64,000 bases of DNA, taken from assembly GCF_026627925.1 (NCBI RefSeq), contig NZ_JAPNLE010000009.1, positions 4,898,001 through 4,962,000 on the forward strand, in the 5' to 3' direction. This document shows positions 36,415 to 46,250 of the stretch, in pieces (the first letter of the stretch is position 1; each line of letters opens with the position of its first letter). The position numbers and the translations under genes are program-made. The DNA is from Cupriavidus sp. D39. Its GTDB lineage: Bacteria; Pseudomonadota; Gammaproteobacteria; Burkholderiales; Burkholderiaceae. Under the pieces are notes generated by a model that was not told the DNA's origin, did not search any database, and saw only the letters and a list, made by a program, of their open reading frames with translations.

Positions 36415-36717
36415 ATGGAACTCACTCCGCGAGAAAAGGACAAGCTGTTGATCTTCACCGCCGCGCTGCTGGCCGAGCGCCGCCGCGCGCGCGGGCTCAA
36501 GCTCAACTATCCCGAGGCGGTGGCCTTGATCACCGCCGCCATCATGGAAGGCGCGCGCGATGGCCGCTCCGTGGCGGAGTTGATGCATGAGGGCACCACC
36601 GTGCTCTCGCGCGAGGACGTGATGGATGGGGTGGCCGAGATGATCCACGATATCCAGGTGGAAGCCACGTTCCCCGATGGCACCAAGCTGGTCACGGTGC
36701 ACCATCCGATCATCTGA
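36415..36717 (+). CDS. ureA: Urease subunit gamma
   Basis: UreA is the small structural subunit of urease, which hydrolyses urea to ammonia and carbamate. The 100-residue protein begins [19 protein letters not shown] and contains [18 protein letters not shown] and [16 protein letters not shown], matching the gamma subunit over its whole length. An AGGATGG context marks the ATG at 36415. Confidence 0.98.
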   Translation: MELTPREKDKLLIFTAALLAERRRARGLKLNYPEAVALITAAIMEGARDGRSVAELMHEGTTVLSREDVMDGVAEMIHDIQVEATFPDGTKLVTVHHPII

Positions 36718-36795
36718 CGCCAAGGCGCATGGCACGCCGGACGTGAAGCACGCCGGTTGCAGCGAAATCCCAGAACCAGGACACGAGGTCAAGAC

Positions 36796-37419
36796 ATGAA
36801 CCACTCCAACCGCTCGCGCGCCGTGAGGCTCGCCACCGTGGGCGCCTCGCTGGCGCTTGCCAGCGCCGCTGCCGTCGCGCATCCGGGCCATGATGCCGCC
36901 ACTGCCGGCGCCAGCCTGTGGGCCGGCTTGCTGCATCCCTTCACCGGCATGGATCACTTGCTCGCCATGGTGGGCGTGGGCGTATGGAGCGCGCTGGGTG
37001 CGCGCTCGCCGCGCGAAGCCTTGCGCATGCCCTTTGTCTTCGTGGCTTTGATGCTGGCTGGCGCGGTGCTCGGCCTTACCGGCATGAGCCTGCCGCTGGT
37101 GGAGCCGATGATTGCCGCGTCGCTGCTGGTGATTGGCCTGCTGGTTGCGCTGCGCGCCAGGCTGCCGGCATGGGCGGGGATGGCCATTGTGGGCGGCTTC
37201 GCCGTCTTCCACGGCTATGCCCACGGATCCGAGTTGCCGGCCGCGGCCGGCGCATTGCCCGCGGTGGCGGCCTATGTGAGCGGCTTTTGCGTGGCCACGA
37301 TGGTGCTGCACGCGGCCGGCATCGGCCTGGGCGGCGCGCTGCGCCGCCACGCCGGCTGGCTGGCACGGCTGGCGGGCGCGGGCGTGGCGCTGTACGGCGT
37401 CGGCCTGATGGTCGCTTGA
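36796..37419 (+). CDS. ureJ: HupE/UreJ family metal permease
   Basis: This 207-residue inner-membrane protein probably takes up nickel for urease. A signal-like helix ends in [11 protein letters not shown], and the family motifs [20 protein letters not shown] and [12 protein letters not shown] follow; their His and Asp residues are the proposed metal ligands. About six helices are seen. It lies between ureA and ureB, an arrangement found in several beta-proteobacteria, which supports the nickel role. The exact metal is not shown by the sequence. Confidence 0.9.
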   Translation: MNHSNRSRAVRLATVGASLALASAAAVAHPGHDAATAGASLWAGLLHPFTGMDHLLAMVGVGVWSALGARSPREALRMPFVFVALMLAGAVLGLTGMSLPLVEPMIAASLLVIGLLVALRARLPAWAGMAIVGGFAVFHGYAHGSELPAAAGALPAVAAYVSGFCVATMVLHAAGIGLGGALRRHAGWLARLAGAGVALYGVGLMVA

Positions 37420-37456
37420 GCGCACCGACCGCACCGACCGCAACAAGGAACCCATC

Positions 37457-37761
37457 ATGATCCCCGGTGAACTGATGCCCGCAGAGGGCGAGATCGAACT
37501 GAACGCCGGCCGCCCCACGGTCAGCGTGGCGGTGGCCAACACGGGCGACCGCCCGGTCCAGGTCGGCTCGCACTTTCATTTCTACGAGACCAACCCCGCG
37601 CTGGATTTCGACCGCGAGGCCACGCGCGGCTTCCGCCTGAACATCGCCGCCGGCACCGCCGTGCGCTTCGAGCCGGGCCAAAGCCGCACGGTGGAACTGG
37701 TGGCGCTGTCCGGCGCGCGCATCGTCTACGGCTTCAACGGCAAGATCATGGGAGCGCTGTG

Positions 37762-37762
<1 letters not shown>
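37457..37762 (+). CDS. ureB: Urease subunit beta
   Basis: UreB is the second small structural subunit of urease. The 101-residue protein starts [18 protein letters not shown] and has [18 protein letters not shown] and [17 protein letters not shown], typical of the beta subunit. Its TGA stop shares a base with the ureC start (TGATG), consistent with coupled translation. Confidence 0.98.
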
Positions 37763-39479
<1,717 letters not shown>

Positions 39480-39480
<1 letters not shown>

Positions 39481-40127
39481 TGTCCATGATGTCCGTGATG
39501 TCCATAAGGCCCGCTTTGCAGAAGATCGACAAACACCTCGCCGCCCCGCACGGCATCGCCGCCGTGCTGGTGCGCCGCGCGCCCAAGCTGGTGCTGCCTT
39601 TCGCCGAGCGCAGCAAGAGCCGCCTGCGCGCCACGCTCGACAATGGCGAAGAAGTGGCGGTGTTCCTTGCGCGCGGCACCGTGCTGCGCGGCGGCGACCT
39701 GCTGGTCACCGAAGGCGGCCTCTTTGTCGAAGTGCAGGCGGCGCCGGAGTCCGTGCTGCAAGTCGGCGCCAGCGATCCGCAGGCACTGATGCGCGCGGCC
39801 TACCACCTCGGCAATCGCCACACGCCGGTGGAAGTGGGCCGCGACTACCTGCGCCTGGAATTCGACCCGGTGCTCGCGGACATGCTGGCCCGCCTTGGCG
39901 TGCAGGCCGAACGCGCGGAACTGCCGTTCGAGCCGGAAGCCGGCGCCTACGGCGGCGGGCACAAGCATGGGCACGATGCGACGTTTGCGGAGGACTATGC
40001 CGCCGCGCAGGCGGTGTTCCATGAGCATCATGGGCACGACCACGATCATGGCCATGCGCACAGTCATGACCATGGCCACGACCATGCGCCACACGTGCAT
40101 GACGAGAACTGTGGGCACAAGCACTGA
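39480..40127 (+). CDS. ureE: Urease accessory protein UreE
   Basis: UreE is the nickel metallochaperone of urease maturation. The 215-residue protein has an N-terminal binding domain, the dimer/metal domain with [18 protein letters not shown], and [21 protein letters not shown] histidine-rich tail of about 35 residues ([18 protein letters not shown]) can hold extra nickel. Four in-frame ATG codons (39480, 39486, 39489, 39498) lie in a tandem 9-base repeat and none has a good ribosome site, so the true start is uncertain; the family resemblance begins after the last one. Confidence 0.94.
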
Positions 40128-40140
40128 GGCTTGGCCCCCT

Positions 40141-40713
40141 ATGCATGAGCAAGCCACCGCACGCCCAACCTCCGATGACGGAACTCCCCTCTCCCGCTGG
40201 CGGGAGAGGGGCGGGGGAGAGGGCGAGCGCGTGCCGAAGCCTCAGTTCGCCAAATCGCTCCGTGCCAGCCAGACAGATGCCGAGCAGCGGCTCTGGTATC
40301 GCCTGCGCGCCCATCGCTTCATGGGCCTTAAGTTCAAACGCCAGAAACAGATTGGCCCTTTCATTGCCGACTTCGTGTGCATGGAATTGAAATTGGTGAT
40401 CGAGGCTGACGGCGGGCAGCATGCCGATGCGGCCGATGTCGCGCGCGACGCGTGGTTCAAGCGCAGTGGCTATACGCTCTTGCGCTTCTGGAATCACGAA
40501 GTGCTAGCGCAAACCGATGCCGTGCTGGAACGAGTGCGAGAGGTCGTTTTGACGCTGGGGCACGTGGAAGCGCCCGCCCTCTCCCCAGCCCCTCTCCCGC
40601 AGGCGGGAGAGGGAGCAAACCGGCGGTGCGCTGGCGCGAGCTGGTTCAACACCGCTAGCCTCGGCAACTCTGCCGTCTCCCGCAGGCGGCGGACGGGAGC
40701 AAACCGGCGGTGA
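40141..40713 (+). CDS. DUF559 endonuclease-like protein
   Basis: The function is unproven. The core (about residues 36-136) is a DUF559 domain, related to Vsr-type nucleases with a PD-(D/E)xK-like fold: FAKSLRASQTDAEQRLWYRL, Asp77 in FIADFVC, and Glu88 and Asp90 in LVIEADGGQH, then GYTLLRFWNHEVL. From the ATG at 40141 it has 190 residues, but residues 15-30 and from about 143 on are translations of palindromic repeats. An in-frame GTG at 40231, just after the left repeat and preceded by GAGAGGG, may be the real start. It interrupts the urease cluster between ureE and ureF and is probably a late insertion. Confidence 0.8.
   Translation: MHEQATARPTSDDGTPLSRWRERGGGEGERVPKPQFAKSLRASQTDAEQRLWYRLRAHRFMGLKFKRQKQIGPFIADFVCMELKLVIEADGGQHADAADVARDAWFKRSGYTLLRFWNHEVLAQTDAVLERVREVVLTLGHVEAPALSPAPLPQAGEGANRRCAGASWFNTASLGNSAVSRRRRTGANRR
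40187..40230 (+). repeat. Palindromic repeat, copy C: left inverted repeat of the DUF559 cassette
   Basis: This 44-base copy begins CCCTCTCCCGCTGGCGGGAG and ends GGGCGAGCGC. It is the inverted counterpart of 40570-40613, with 40 of 44 bases identical. Confidence 0.85.
40570..40613 (-). repeat. Palindromic repeat, copy D: right inverted repeat of the DUF559 cassette
   Basis: Inverted partner of copy C. Together they enclose 427 bases that hold the whole DUF559 core. The 84-bp array starts two bases further on. Confidence 0.85.
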
Positions 40714-40950
40714 GCTGGCGCGAGCTGGTTCGACACCGCTAGCCGCGGCAACTCTCCCGTCTCCCGCAGGCGGCGGACGGGAGCAAACCGGCGGTGCGCT
40801 GGCGCGAGGTGGTTCGACACCGCTAGCCTCGGCAACTCTGCCGTCTCCCGCAGGCGGCGGATGGGAGCAAACCGGCGGGGCGCTGGCGCGAGGTGGTTCG
40901 ACACCGCTAGCCTCGGCAACTCTGCCGTCTCCCGCAGGCGGCGGACGGGA
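40615..40950. repeat. Tandem array of four 84-bp units
   Basis: Units start at 40615, 40699, 40783 and 40867, each with GCAAACCGGCGG. They differ by only a few bases. A diverged fifth unit from 40951 merges into palindrome copy F. Each unit ends in CGTCTCCCGCAGGCGGCGG, a degenerate form of the palindromic repeat. As 84 is divisible by three, reading frames stay open through the array on both strands. Confidence 0.95.
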
Positions 40951-41117
40951 GCAAACCGGCGGTGCATTGGCGCCTGCAGATTCGACACCGCCAGCCTCAC
41001 CAACACTCCCTCTCCCGCTTGCGGGAGAGGGGGCGAGGGAGAGGGCGGGCGCTCGCCGAAGCCTATGGCCTCTGAGCCCCCGGGCGATGAAAAGCAGAGC
41101 CATACCCGGAAGCGCCC
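40714..41117. other. Gene-free stretch before ureF
   Basis: These 404 bases contain most of the 84-bp array, its diverged last unit and palindrome copy F. I see no gene. The last 65 bases before ureF contain no strong promoter match, so ureF and ureG probably depend on read-through from upstream. Confidence 0.7.
41008..41052 (+). repeat. GC-rich palindromic repeat, copy F
   Basis: Same family and orientation as copy C (CCCTCTCCCGCTTGCGGGAG, ending GGGCGGGCGC). It closes the inserted segment on the ureF side and, like copy C, is followed by CCGAAGCCT. Confidence 0.85.
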
Positions 41118-41810
41118 ATGACCCAGCTCTCTCAACTCATCTCCCTGCTGCACCTGGCATCGCCGGCGCTGCCGATCGGTGGCTTCAGCTATTCGCAAGG
41201 GCTGGAGGCTGCCATCGAGTGCGGCATGGTGCACGATGCCGGCAGTGCGGAGCAGTGGGTGCGCAGCAATCTGCTGGACGTGCAGGCGCAGTGCGAAGCG
41301 CCAGTCTGGCTGCTGCTGTTTCGCCATTGGCGCACGCTGGATGCCGCGCGCCTGGCCGAATGGAACGACTGGTTCCATGCCACGCGCGAGAGCGCCGAGC
41401 TGCGCCTGGAGACGGAGCAGATGGGCTGGTCGCTGGCGCGGCTGGTGGCGCAGATGGAGTGGGGCGATGCCGCGCTGCGCGCGCAGCTCGCGACGTTGTC
41501 GCCGGTGTGCCTGCCTACCGCGTTTGCCGCGGCTTGCGTGGCGCTGGATGTTACTGAGCGTGACGGGCTGGCGGCCTATTGCTTCAGCTGGGCGGAGAAC
41601 CAGGTGGCCGCGGCGCTCAAGGCGGTGCCGCTGGGGCAGGTGGCCGGGCAGCACATCCTGCGCCGGCTGCATCCCGCGGTGCTGGAGACCGTCGATGAGG
41701 CAGTGCGCCGCGCCGATGCCGAGCCGCCGCGGCTGTCTACTTTTTCCCCGATGCTGGGGCTGCTGTGCGCGCGCCATGAGACGCAGTACTCGCGGCTGTT
41801 CCGTTCCTGA
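41118..41810 (+). CDS. ureF: Urease accessory protein UreF
   Basis: UreF joins UreD and UreG in the nickel-insertion complex. The 230-residue helical protein has [20 protein letters not shown] at the N-terminus, [20 protein letters not shown], and the C-terminal [21 protein letters not shown], all typical. It is intact although the DNA upstream has been invaded by repeats. The ureG start follows 50 bases later. Confidence 0.96.
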   Translation: MTQLSQLISLLHLASPALPIGGFSYSQGLEAAIECGMVHDAGSAEQWVRSNLLDVQAQCEAPVWLLLFRHWRTLDAARLAEWNDWFHATRESAELRLETEQMGWSLARLVAQMEWGDAALRAQLATLSPVCLPTAFAAACVALDVTERDGLAAYCFSWAENQVAAALKAVPLGQVAGQHILRRLHPAVLETVDEAVRRADAEPPRLSTFSPMLGLLCARHETQYSRLFRS

Positions 41811-41859
41811 CGCGTGCGCCGGCGGCATTCAAACGATTCCCCAAGACAAGATGTCCATC

Positions 41860-42488
41860 ATGACCCAGGCTCGTACCAAGAAGAACCCCCGTTGCGCGTC
41901 GGCGTGGGCGGCCCCGTCGGTTCCGGCAAGACCACCTTGCTGGAGATGCTGTGCAAGGCCATGCGCGAGCGCTATGACCTGGTCGCCATCACCAACGATA
42001 TCTATACCAAGGAAGACCAGCGCCTGCTGACCATCTCCGGCGCGTTGCCGGCCGAACGCATCATGGGCGTGGAAACCGGCGGCTGCCCGCACACTGCGAT
42101 CCGCGAGGATGCCTCCATCAACCTGGAAGCGGTCGACCGCATGCTGGGCAAGTTTCCCGATGCCGACATCGTCTTCATCGAGTCCGGCGGCGACAACCTG
42201 GCGGCCACCTTCAGCCCGGAGCTGTCGGACCTGACCATCTACGTGATCGATGTGGCCGGCGGCGAGAAGATCCCGCGCAAGGGCGGCCCGGGCATCACCA
42301 AGTCGGACCTGCTGGTGATCAACAAGACCGACCTGGCCCCTTATGTGGGGGCCAACCTCGAAGTGATGGAAAGCGATGCACGCAAGATGCGCGGCACGCG
42401 TCCGTTCGTGATGGGCAGCGTGAAGTCGGGGCAGGGGCTGGATGAGGTGATCGCGTTCATCGAGCGGCAGGGCATGCTGGGCGTGTAA
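41860..42488 (+). pseudogene. ureG: Urease accessory GTPase UreG, interrupted by an apparent 1-base frameshift
   Basis: UreG supplies GTP hydrolysis for nickel delivery to urease. The start [10 protein letters not shown] is in one frame, and [20 protein letters not shown] with the P-loop continues in another. Adding one C to the C run at 41886-41890 restores a 209-residue protein of normal length. Other motifs are complete: [30 protein letters not shown] and VINKTDLAP. Since all other urease genes are intact, a sequencing error is the likely cause. An alternative ATG lies three codons upstream at 41851. Confidence 0.93.
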
Positions 42489-42507
42489 GCGATGGCGCCC
42501 CTCGCCA

Positions 42508-43239
42508 TCAGCGGCGGCGTGCGCGCACGCACAGGAAGCAGGGCGCGCGCGACAGCCAGGCGTGCAGTTGCGGGTTCACCTCGCGCATGGCTTCCAGCGG
42601 CTGCGGCTCCAGCAAGGTTTCCAGCGCCCAGCCGGCGTCCATCAGCGGATTGAGAAATCCCGACAGCGGCCGGCGGTAGCTGTTGACCACCGGCAGCGGT
42701 TCGCCAAAGCCCTTCCACGGGATGGCGTAGGCCTCGGTCTGGTGGTAGTTGCCGTCGCCGCACAGCCGCCACGCATCGATCGGGTGGCTGGCCGAGAACA
42801 CCAGCAACGCATCGCGCCGCGCGACGCGGCGGAACTCCGCGAATACCGGCGCCCAGTCTTCGATGTAGTCGAGCACAAGCGGGCACAGCACGATGTCGAA
42901 CTGCGCATCGGCCAGCCAGTCCAGCGGTTGCTCCAGGTTGCCGGTGCGCACTTCTACATCAAGCCCGGCGGTGCGGGCTTGCGCCAGTGCCACCATTTCC
43001 GGCGTGACATCGAAGGCATGCACGCTGGCGCCGCGCGCGGCCAGGATCTCGCTGTACAGGCCGGGCCCGCAGCCAGCATCCAGCACGCGCAGGCCGCGCA
43101 GGTCGCCGGGCAGCAAGGACAGCGTGGCGGGGCGCTCGTACAGCGCGTTGTGTGGCTTGGTGGGGGCTGCGGCAGCGTAGCGGTCGGCGAACTGTTCGTA
43201 GTTTTGCTGGCCGAGCGATTTGGCGTTGTCGGTGGACAT
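42508..43239 (-). CDS. Class I SAM-dependent methyltransferase
   Basis: The 243-residue protein has a Rossmann methyltransferase fold of the methyltransferase-11 type: motif I VLDAGCGPGLYSEILA, then VHAFDVTPEMVALAQ and FDIVLCPLVLDYIEDW. The N-terminus (GQQNYEQFADRYAAAAPTKP) resembles small-molecule methyltransferases. The ATG at 43239 has an AGGAGGA site nine bases upstream. Its substrate is unknown. It is convergent with ureG (19-base gap) and monocistronic. Confidence 0.87.
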   Translation of the reverse strand: MSTDNAKSLGQQNYEQFADRYAAAAPTKPHNALYERPATLSLLPGDLRGLRVLDAGCGPGLYSEILAARGASVHAFDVTPEMVALAQARTAGLDVEVRTGNLEQPLDWLADAQFDIVLCPLVLDYIEDWAPVFAEFRRVARRDALLVFSASHPIDAWRLCGDGNYHQTEAYAIPWKGFGEPLPVVNSYRRPLSGFLNPLMDAGWALETLLEPQPLEAMREVNPQLHAWLSRAPCFLCVRARRR

Positions 43240-43638
43240 GCGGGCAACTTCCTCCTGGGCGGGTGGCGGCCGCTGCATACAAAGGGTTTGACTGCAGCCG
43301 ATCCCCTCGCATTCTACGCATGCCGCCACAACGCCGCGGCTTGTGGCATACTTGGCGATCCATGACGTTCCATTCGCTCGCCCCTTCTTCGCTGTGCCGC
43401 ACCACCGATACCGGCGGCGCCGCTGCATGCGCGGGTGCCGGGCTGCCGGTGGGCCTTGCCTCCAAGTCCGGCCTGTCGTCGCGTACCGTCTCGATTTCCT
43501 TCTCGTTCTCCATTATTCGAATTATCCGGGGTCGCTGAGCTGCGGCTTTGGCTGGTGCTCGGTGGCCCGTGGTCCCTCCTTGCCGTGCACGGCCATAGGG
43601 GCCTGCACGCGACCCACCGATTCGATGGAGAACACCCG
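43240..43638. other. Intergenic region, nothing definite
   Basis: The 399 bases between the methyltransferase (leftward) and the dehydratase-like gene (rightward) should hold both promoters. I found no gene, clear promoter pair or repeat. Confidence 0.5.
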
Positions 43639-44658
43639 ATGTCCGATCTATCCGACCTGCGTGCGCATGCACGCTATCCCTTGCTGCCCGAAATCCAGGA
43701 CACCGCGCGGCGCCTGCAAGGCAAGGTGCTGGAGACGCCCGTGTGGCGCTGGCAGACCGGTGCGGCCCAGCAACTCGATGCCGGCACGGAAGTCTGGCTC
43801 AAGCTGGAGCTGTTCCAGATCACCGGCACCTTCAAGGTGCGTGGCGCGCTCAACAGCATCGAGCGCATGGATGCATCCGCGCGGACGCGCGGCGTGGTAG
43901 CGGCCAGCGCCGGCAACCATGCCATGGCGGTGGCCTACGCGGCTAAGGTGGCCGGCGTCGGCGCCAAGCTGGCCATGCCGGCCACCGCCAGCCCGGCACG
44001 CGTGGCGGCCTGCCGTGAGGCGGGTGCCGAGGTGCTGTTGCTGCCGGATGTCCATGCTGCTTTTGACCACGCGCTGCAACTGGTGGCCGACGAGGGCCGC
44101 ACCATGGTGCACCCGTACGACGGCCCGCTGATCGCGCAGGGCACGGCAACGGTTGGGCTTGAGCTGATGCGCCAGGTGGCCGGGCTGGATGCGGTGGTGG
44201 TGCCGGTGGGCGGTGGCGGCCTGTGCGGCGGCATCGCCGCGGCGGTCAAGCAGATCAATCCGGCTTGCCGGGTCTATGGGGTCGAGCCGGAGGGCGCCGA
44301 CGCCATGAACCGCAGCTTCGAGGCCGGGCGGCCGCAAACGCTGGAGCGCGTCACGACAGTTGCCGACAGCCTGGGCGCGCCTTATGCGCTGGACTACAGC
44401 TACGGCGTGTGCCGCCAGTTTGTCGACGGCATGGTGCGCGTATCCGACGAGGCGATCCGCGCAGCCATGCGCATCCTCTATCGCGATATGAAGCTGGCCA
44501 CGGAGCCGGCCACCGCGGTGTCCACCGCGGCGCTGCTGGGGCCCCTGCGCCAGACGCTGGCGGGCAAGAAGGTCGCGCTGATCGTGTGCGGGTCCAACCT
44601 AGACTCCGCGCGCTTTGCCGAATTGCTGGCCGTGGACGAGCCCGCCAGCGCCAGCTGA
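43639..44658 (+). CDS. Threonine/serine dehydratase-like PLP enzyme
   Basis: The 339-residue fold type II PLP protein resembles catabolic threonine dehydratase and serine racemase. The PLP lysine is in ITGTFKVRGALNSIE, the substrate loop is ASAGNHAMAVAYAAK, and the phosphate-binding loop is PVGGGGLCGGIAAA. It lacks the C-terminal ACT-like regulatory domain of biosynthetic IlvA, so it is likely degradative. A GGAG site precedes the ATG at 43639. It seems to be transcribed alone and is convergent with the XRE gene. Confidence 0.88.
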   Translation: MSDLSDLRAHARYPLLPEIQDTARRLQGKVLETPVWRWQTGAAQQLDAGTEVWLKLELFQITGTFKVRGALNSIERMDASARTRGVVAASAGNHAMAVAYAAKVAGVGAKLAMPATASPARVAACREAGAEVLLLPDVHAAFDHALQLVADEGRTMVHPYDGPLIAQGTATVGLELMRQVAGLDAVVVPVGGGGLCGGIAAAVKQINPACRVYGVEPEGADAMNRSFEAGRPQTLERVTTVADSLGAPYALDYSYGVCRQFVDGMVRVSDEAIRAAMRILYRDMKLATEPATAVSTAALLGPLRQTLAGKKVALIVCGSNLDSARFAELLAVDEPASAS

Positions 44659-44697
44659 ATCCGGCGCCGCCCGGCGCGGCTGATCGGCCCGGCGCCG

Positions 44698-45087
44698 TCA
44701 GGCCTGCATGGCCCTGACGGCGATCGTGCGCGCCACCGATGCGATCACGTCCTGCTCTGTATCGGTCATCAAGGCCATATGGCGCACGGTGACGCGCTGT
44801 GCCGGGGTGATGTTGAACTCGGCGCAGCGTTGCTCCAGCACGAGCGCGCCGCCGCCGCTGCTGCTGTCGGCCTCGCTGAAGTTGAGCATCTCGCTGGCGT
44901 CCACGCCAAGCGTGCCGGCCAGCGCGCAGATATTGATCAAGGAGACATTGCGCACGCCGCGCTCGATACCGCTGAGGTAGGAGCGCGCCATGCCGCTTTC
45001 GAGAGCGAGCTTTTCCTGCGACCAGCCACGCTGTTTGCGCAGCTCGGCAAGGTGCAGCCCGAAGAGCTTGAGAGGATCGGCGACCAT
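44698..45087 (-). CDS. XRE-family transcriptional regulator
   Basis: The 129-residue protein has a Cro/C1-type helix-turn-helix at about residues 11-65 (LAELRKQRGWSQEKLALESG, AGTLGVDASEML), followed by a C-terminal part of unknown role. The ATG at 45087 starts it; the longer open frame upstream covers the promoter. A perfect dyad at 45150-45168 lies 63 bases upstream and overlaps a possible -10 box, suggesting self-repression. Target genes are unknown, but the divergent neighbour is a candidate. Confidence 0.87.
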   Translation of the reverse strand: MVADPLKLFGLHLAELRKQRGWSQEKLALESGMARSYLSGIERGVRNVSLINICALAGTLGVDASEMLNFSEADSSSGGGALVLEQRCAEFNITPAQRVTVRHMALMTDTEQDVIASVARTIAVRAMQA

Positions 45088-45455
45088 GGCGCTATACGTG
45101 ATTGAGAACGGATCGAGGCTAAGGGTTTGACCTCTTTGTAGCGACGCCTTATAGTAGCACGTACTATAGGTGGCATTGTTGGTAGTTATGACATATATGG
45201 CATACATGATGTTTATGGCAAAAAGCGGCGGTAGGGCGGTGCCCACAACCTGCTGATGATGCCCGCCGGCGAAGGGCTAGAACTTGTCCAAATGATACGA
45301 ATGGGGTCCGCGGCCACAAGCCAGAGGCGAGCCGCCTCGGCATCCTGTTAAGGCGGCAAGGCACCAGGCAAAAAAATCACGACCTCGACATAGAGGCACT
45401 CCAAACCCCGGGAAGCGCGGCGCTGTTTTTTCCATTACGCGGAGAGTGGGGTGCT
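45088..45455. promoter_or_regulatory. Divergent intergenic region upstream of the XRE gene
   Basis: No gene is seen in these 368 bases. The main feature is the dyad at 45150-45168. The region around 45130-45215 is unusually AT-rich for this genome. Confidence 0.55.
45150..45168. promoter_or_regulatory. Perfect dyad TATAGTA-N5-TACTATA, putative XRE operator
   Basis: Seven-base arms with a five-base spacer (GCACG). On the leftward strand the right arm contains TATAGT, a good -10 box, so a bound repressor would block the XRE promoter. Confidence 0.6.
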
Positions 45456-46217
45456 ATGCGTATTTTTTCGTTGTTCGACGCGCAGGTGCGCGGCGAGATC
45501 CTGGCCGGTGGTACCGCGTCGCAGTTGCGCGTGGGCCTGCAGGTGAGGGTGGTGCCAGAGGCCGCCGGCCTGGGCAGCAGTGGTGACTACATCTTTTTGC
45601 CGCAAGGCGCGATGCAGTCCGGCATTGTCACGACGCGTGCCGAGTGGTGGGCTTGCCTGTGCGGCACGATCAAGCTGACGCCGGTGGGCGGCGAGCCCGT
45701 GCTGGTGTCCGCGGGCGGCGTGTATGCGCTGCGCCAGGCTGAGCGCCTGCATCTGGCGGTGCTGCAGGACACGGTATTGATCCGTGCAATCCTGGATCCG
45801 AATGCCGTCGGGCTGGTGGGTGCGGGCGCGACCAGCAGCTACGATGCCTTTGCCGTGGGCCAGGCGGATCTCTGGCAGGCCGATGGCCCGGAGCGCGGCG
45901 CGCATGGCGTGCCGCGCGCCAACGCGGCCTTTGTCTCGCTGGCCGAGGGCGAGCCGGAATGGGCGCTGCGCTTGCGCGCTGGCGGGCTGAACTGGGCGGC
46001 TTGCCATGCGGGCACGCTATGCCTGCAGTGGCATTCGCCCTGGCCGCACGTCGAGCGGCAGGTGGCGTACCTGCAGCCCGGCATGGTCTTCGCGCCGGAT
46101 CCCGATGAAGCGTACCGGATCGATGCGCTGTATCCCGTGGCGAGCCTGCTGTGCTGCCTGCAGGCGCCGGCGCGCGTGGCCGGCGCGGGCGAGTGGCAGG
46201 CGATTTCCCTGCATTGA
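45456..46217 (+). CDS. Uncharacterised protein (253 aa)
   Basis: I do not recognise this family. The protein is soluble and compact, with no signal peptide or membrane helix. It is rich in Ala, Gly, Trp and Leu and beta-strand-like (QLRVGLQVRVVPEAAGLG, WWACLCGTIKLTPVGGEPVL, GGVYALRQAERLHLAVLQD); a cupin-like or jelly-roll fold is possible but unproven. The C-terminal half has several Cys and Trp (WAACHAGTLCLQWHSPWPHV). The ATG at 45456 follows a GGAGAG site. It is divergent from the XRE gene and may be its target. Confidence 0.7.
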   Translation: MRIFSLFDAQVRGEILAGGTASQLRVGLQVRVVPEAAGLGSSGDYIFLPQGAMQSGIVTTRAEWWACLCGTIKLTPVGGEPVLVSAGGVYALRQAERLHLAVLQDTVLIRAILDPNAVGLVGAGATSSYDAFAVGQADLWQADGPERGAHGVPRANAAFVSLAEGEPEWALRLRAGGLNWAACHAGTLCLQWHSPWPHVERQVAYLQPGMVFAPDPDEAYRIDALYPVASLLCCLQAPARVAGAGEWQAISLH

Positions 46218-46250
46218 TCGCCCGGCGCCGTGGGCACGCTGGCCGGCTGC

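Noticed and set aside
40615..41007. CRISPR array
   Set aside because: The 84-bp units follow each other without unique spacers and differ only by point changes; no cas genes are nearby. It is a minisatellite.
40494..41828. A 444-residue minus-strand protein with 28-residue repeats
   Set aside because: It is produced by the 84-bp array (a multiple of three) and the antisense of ureF, with no start signal or family match.
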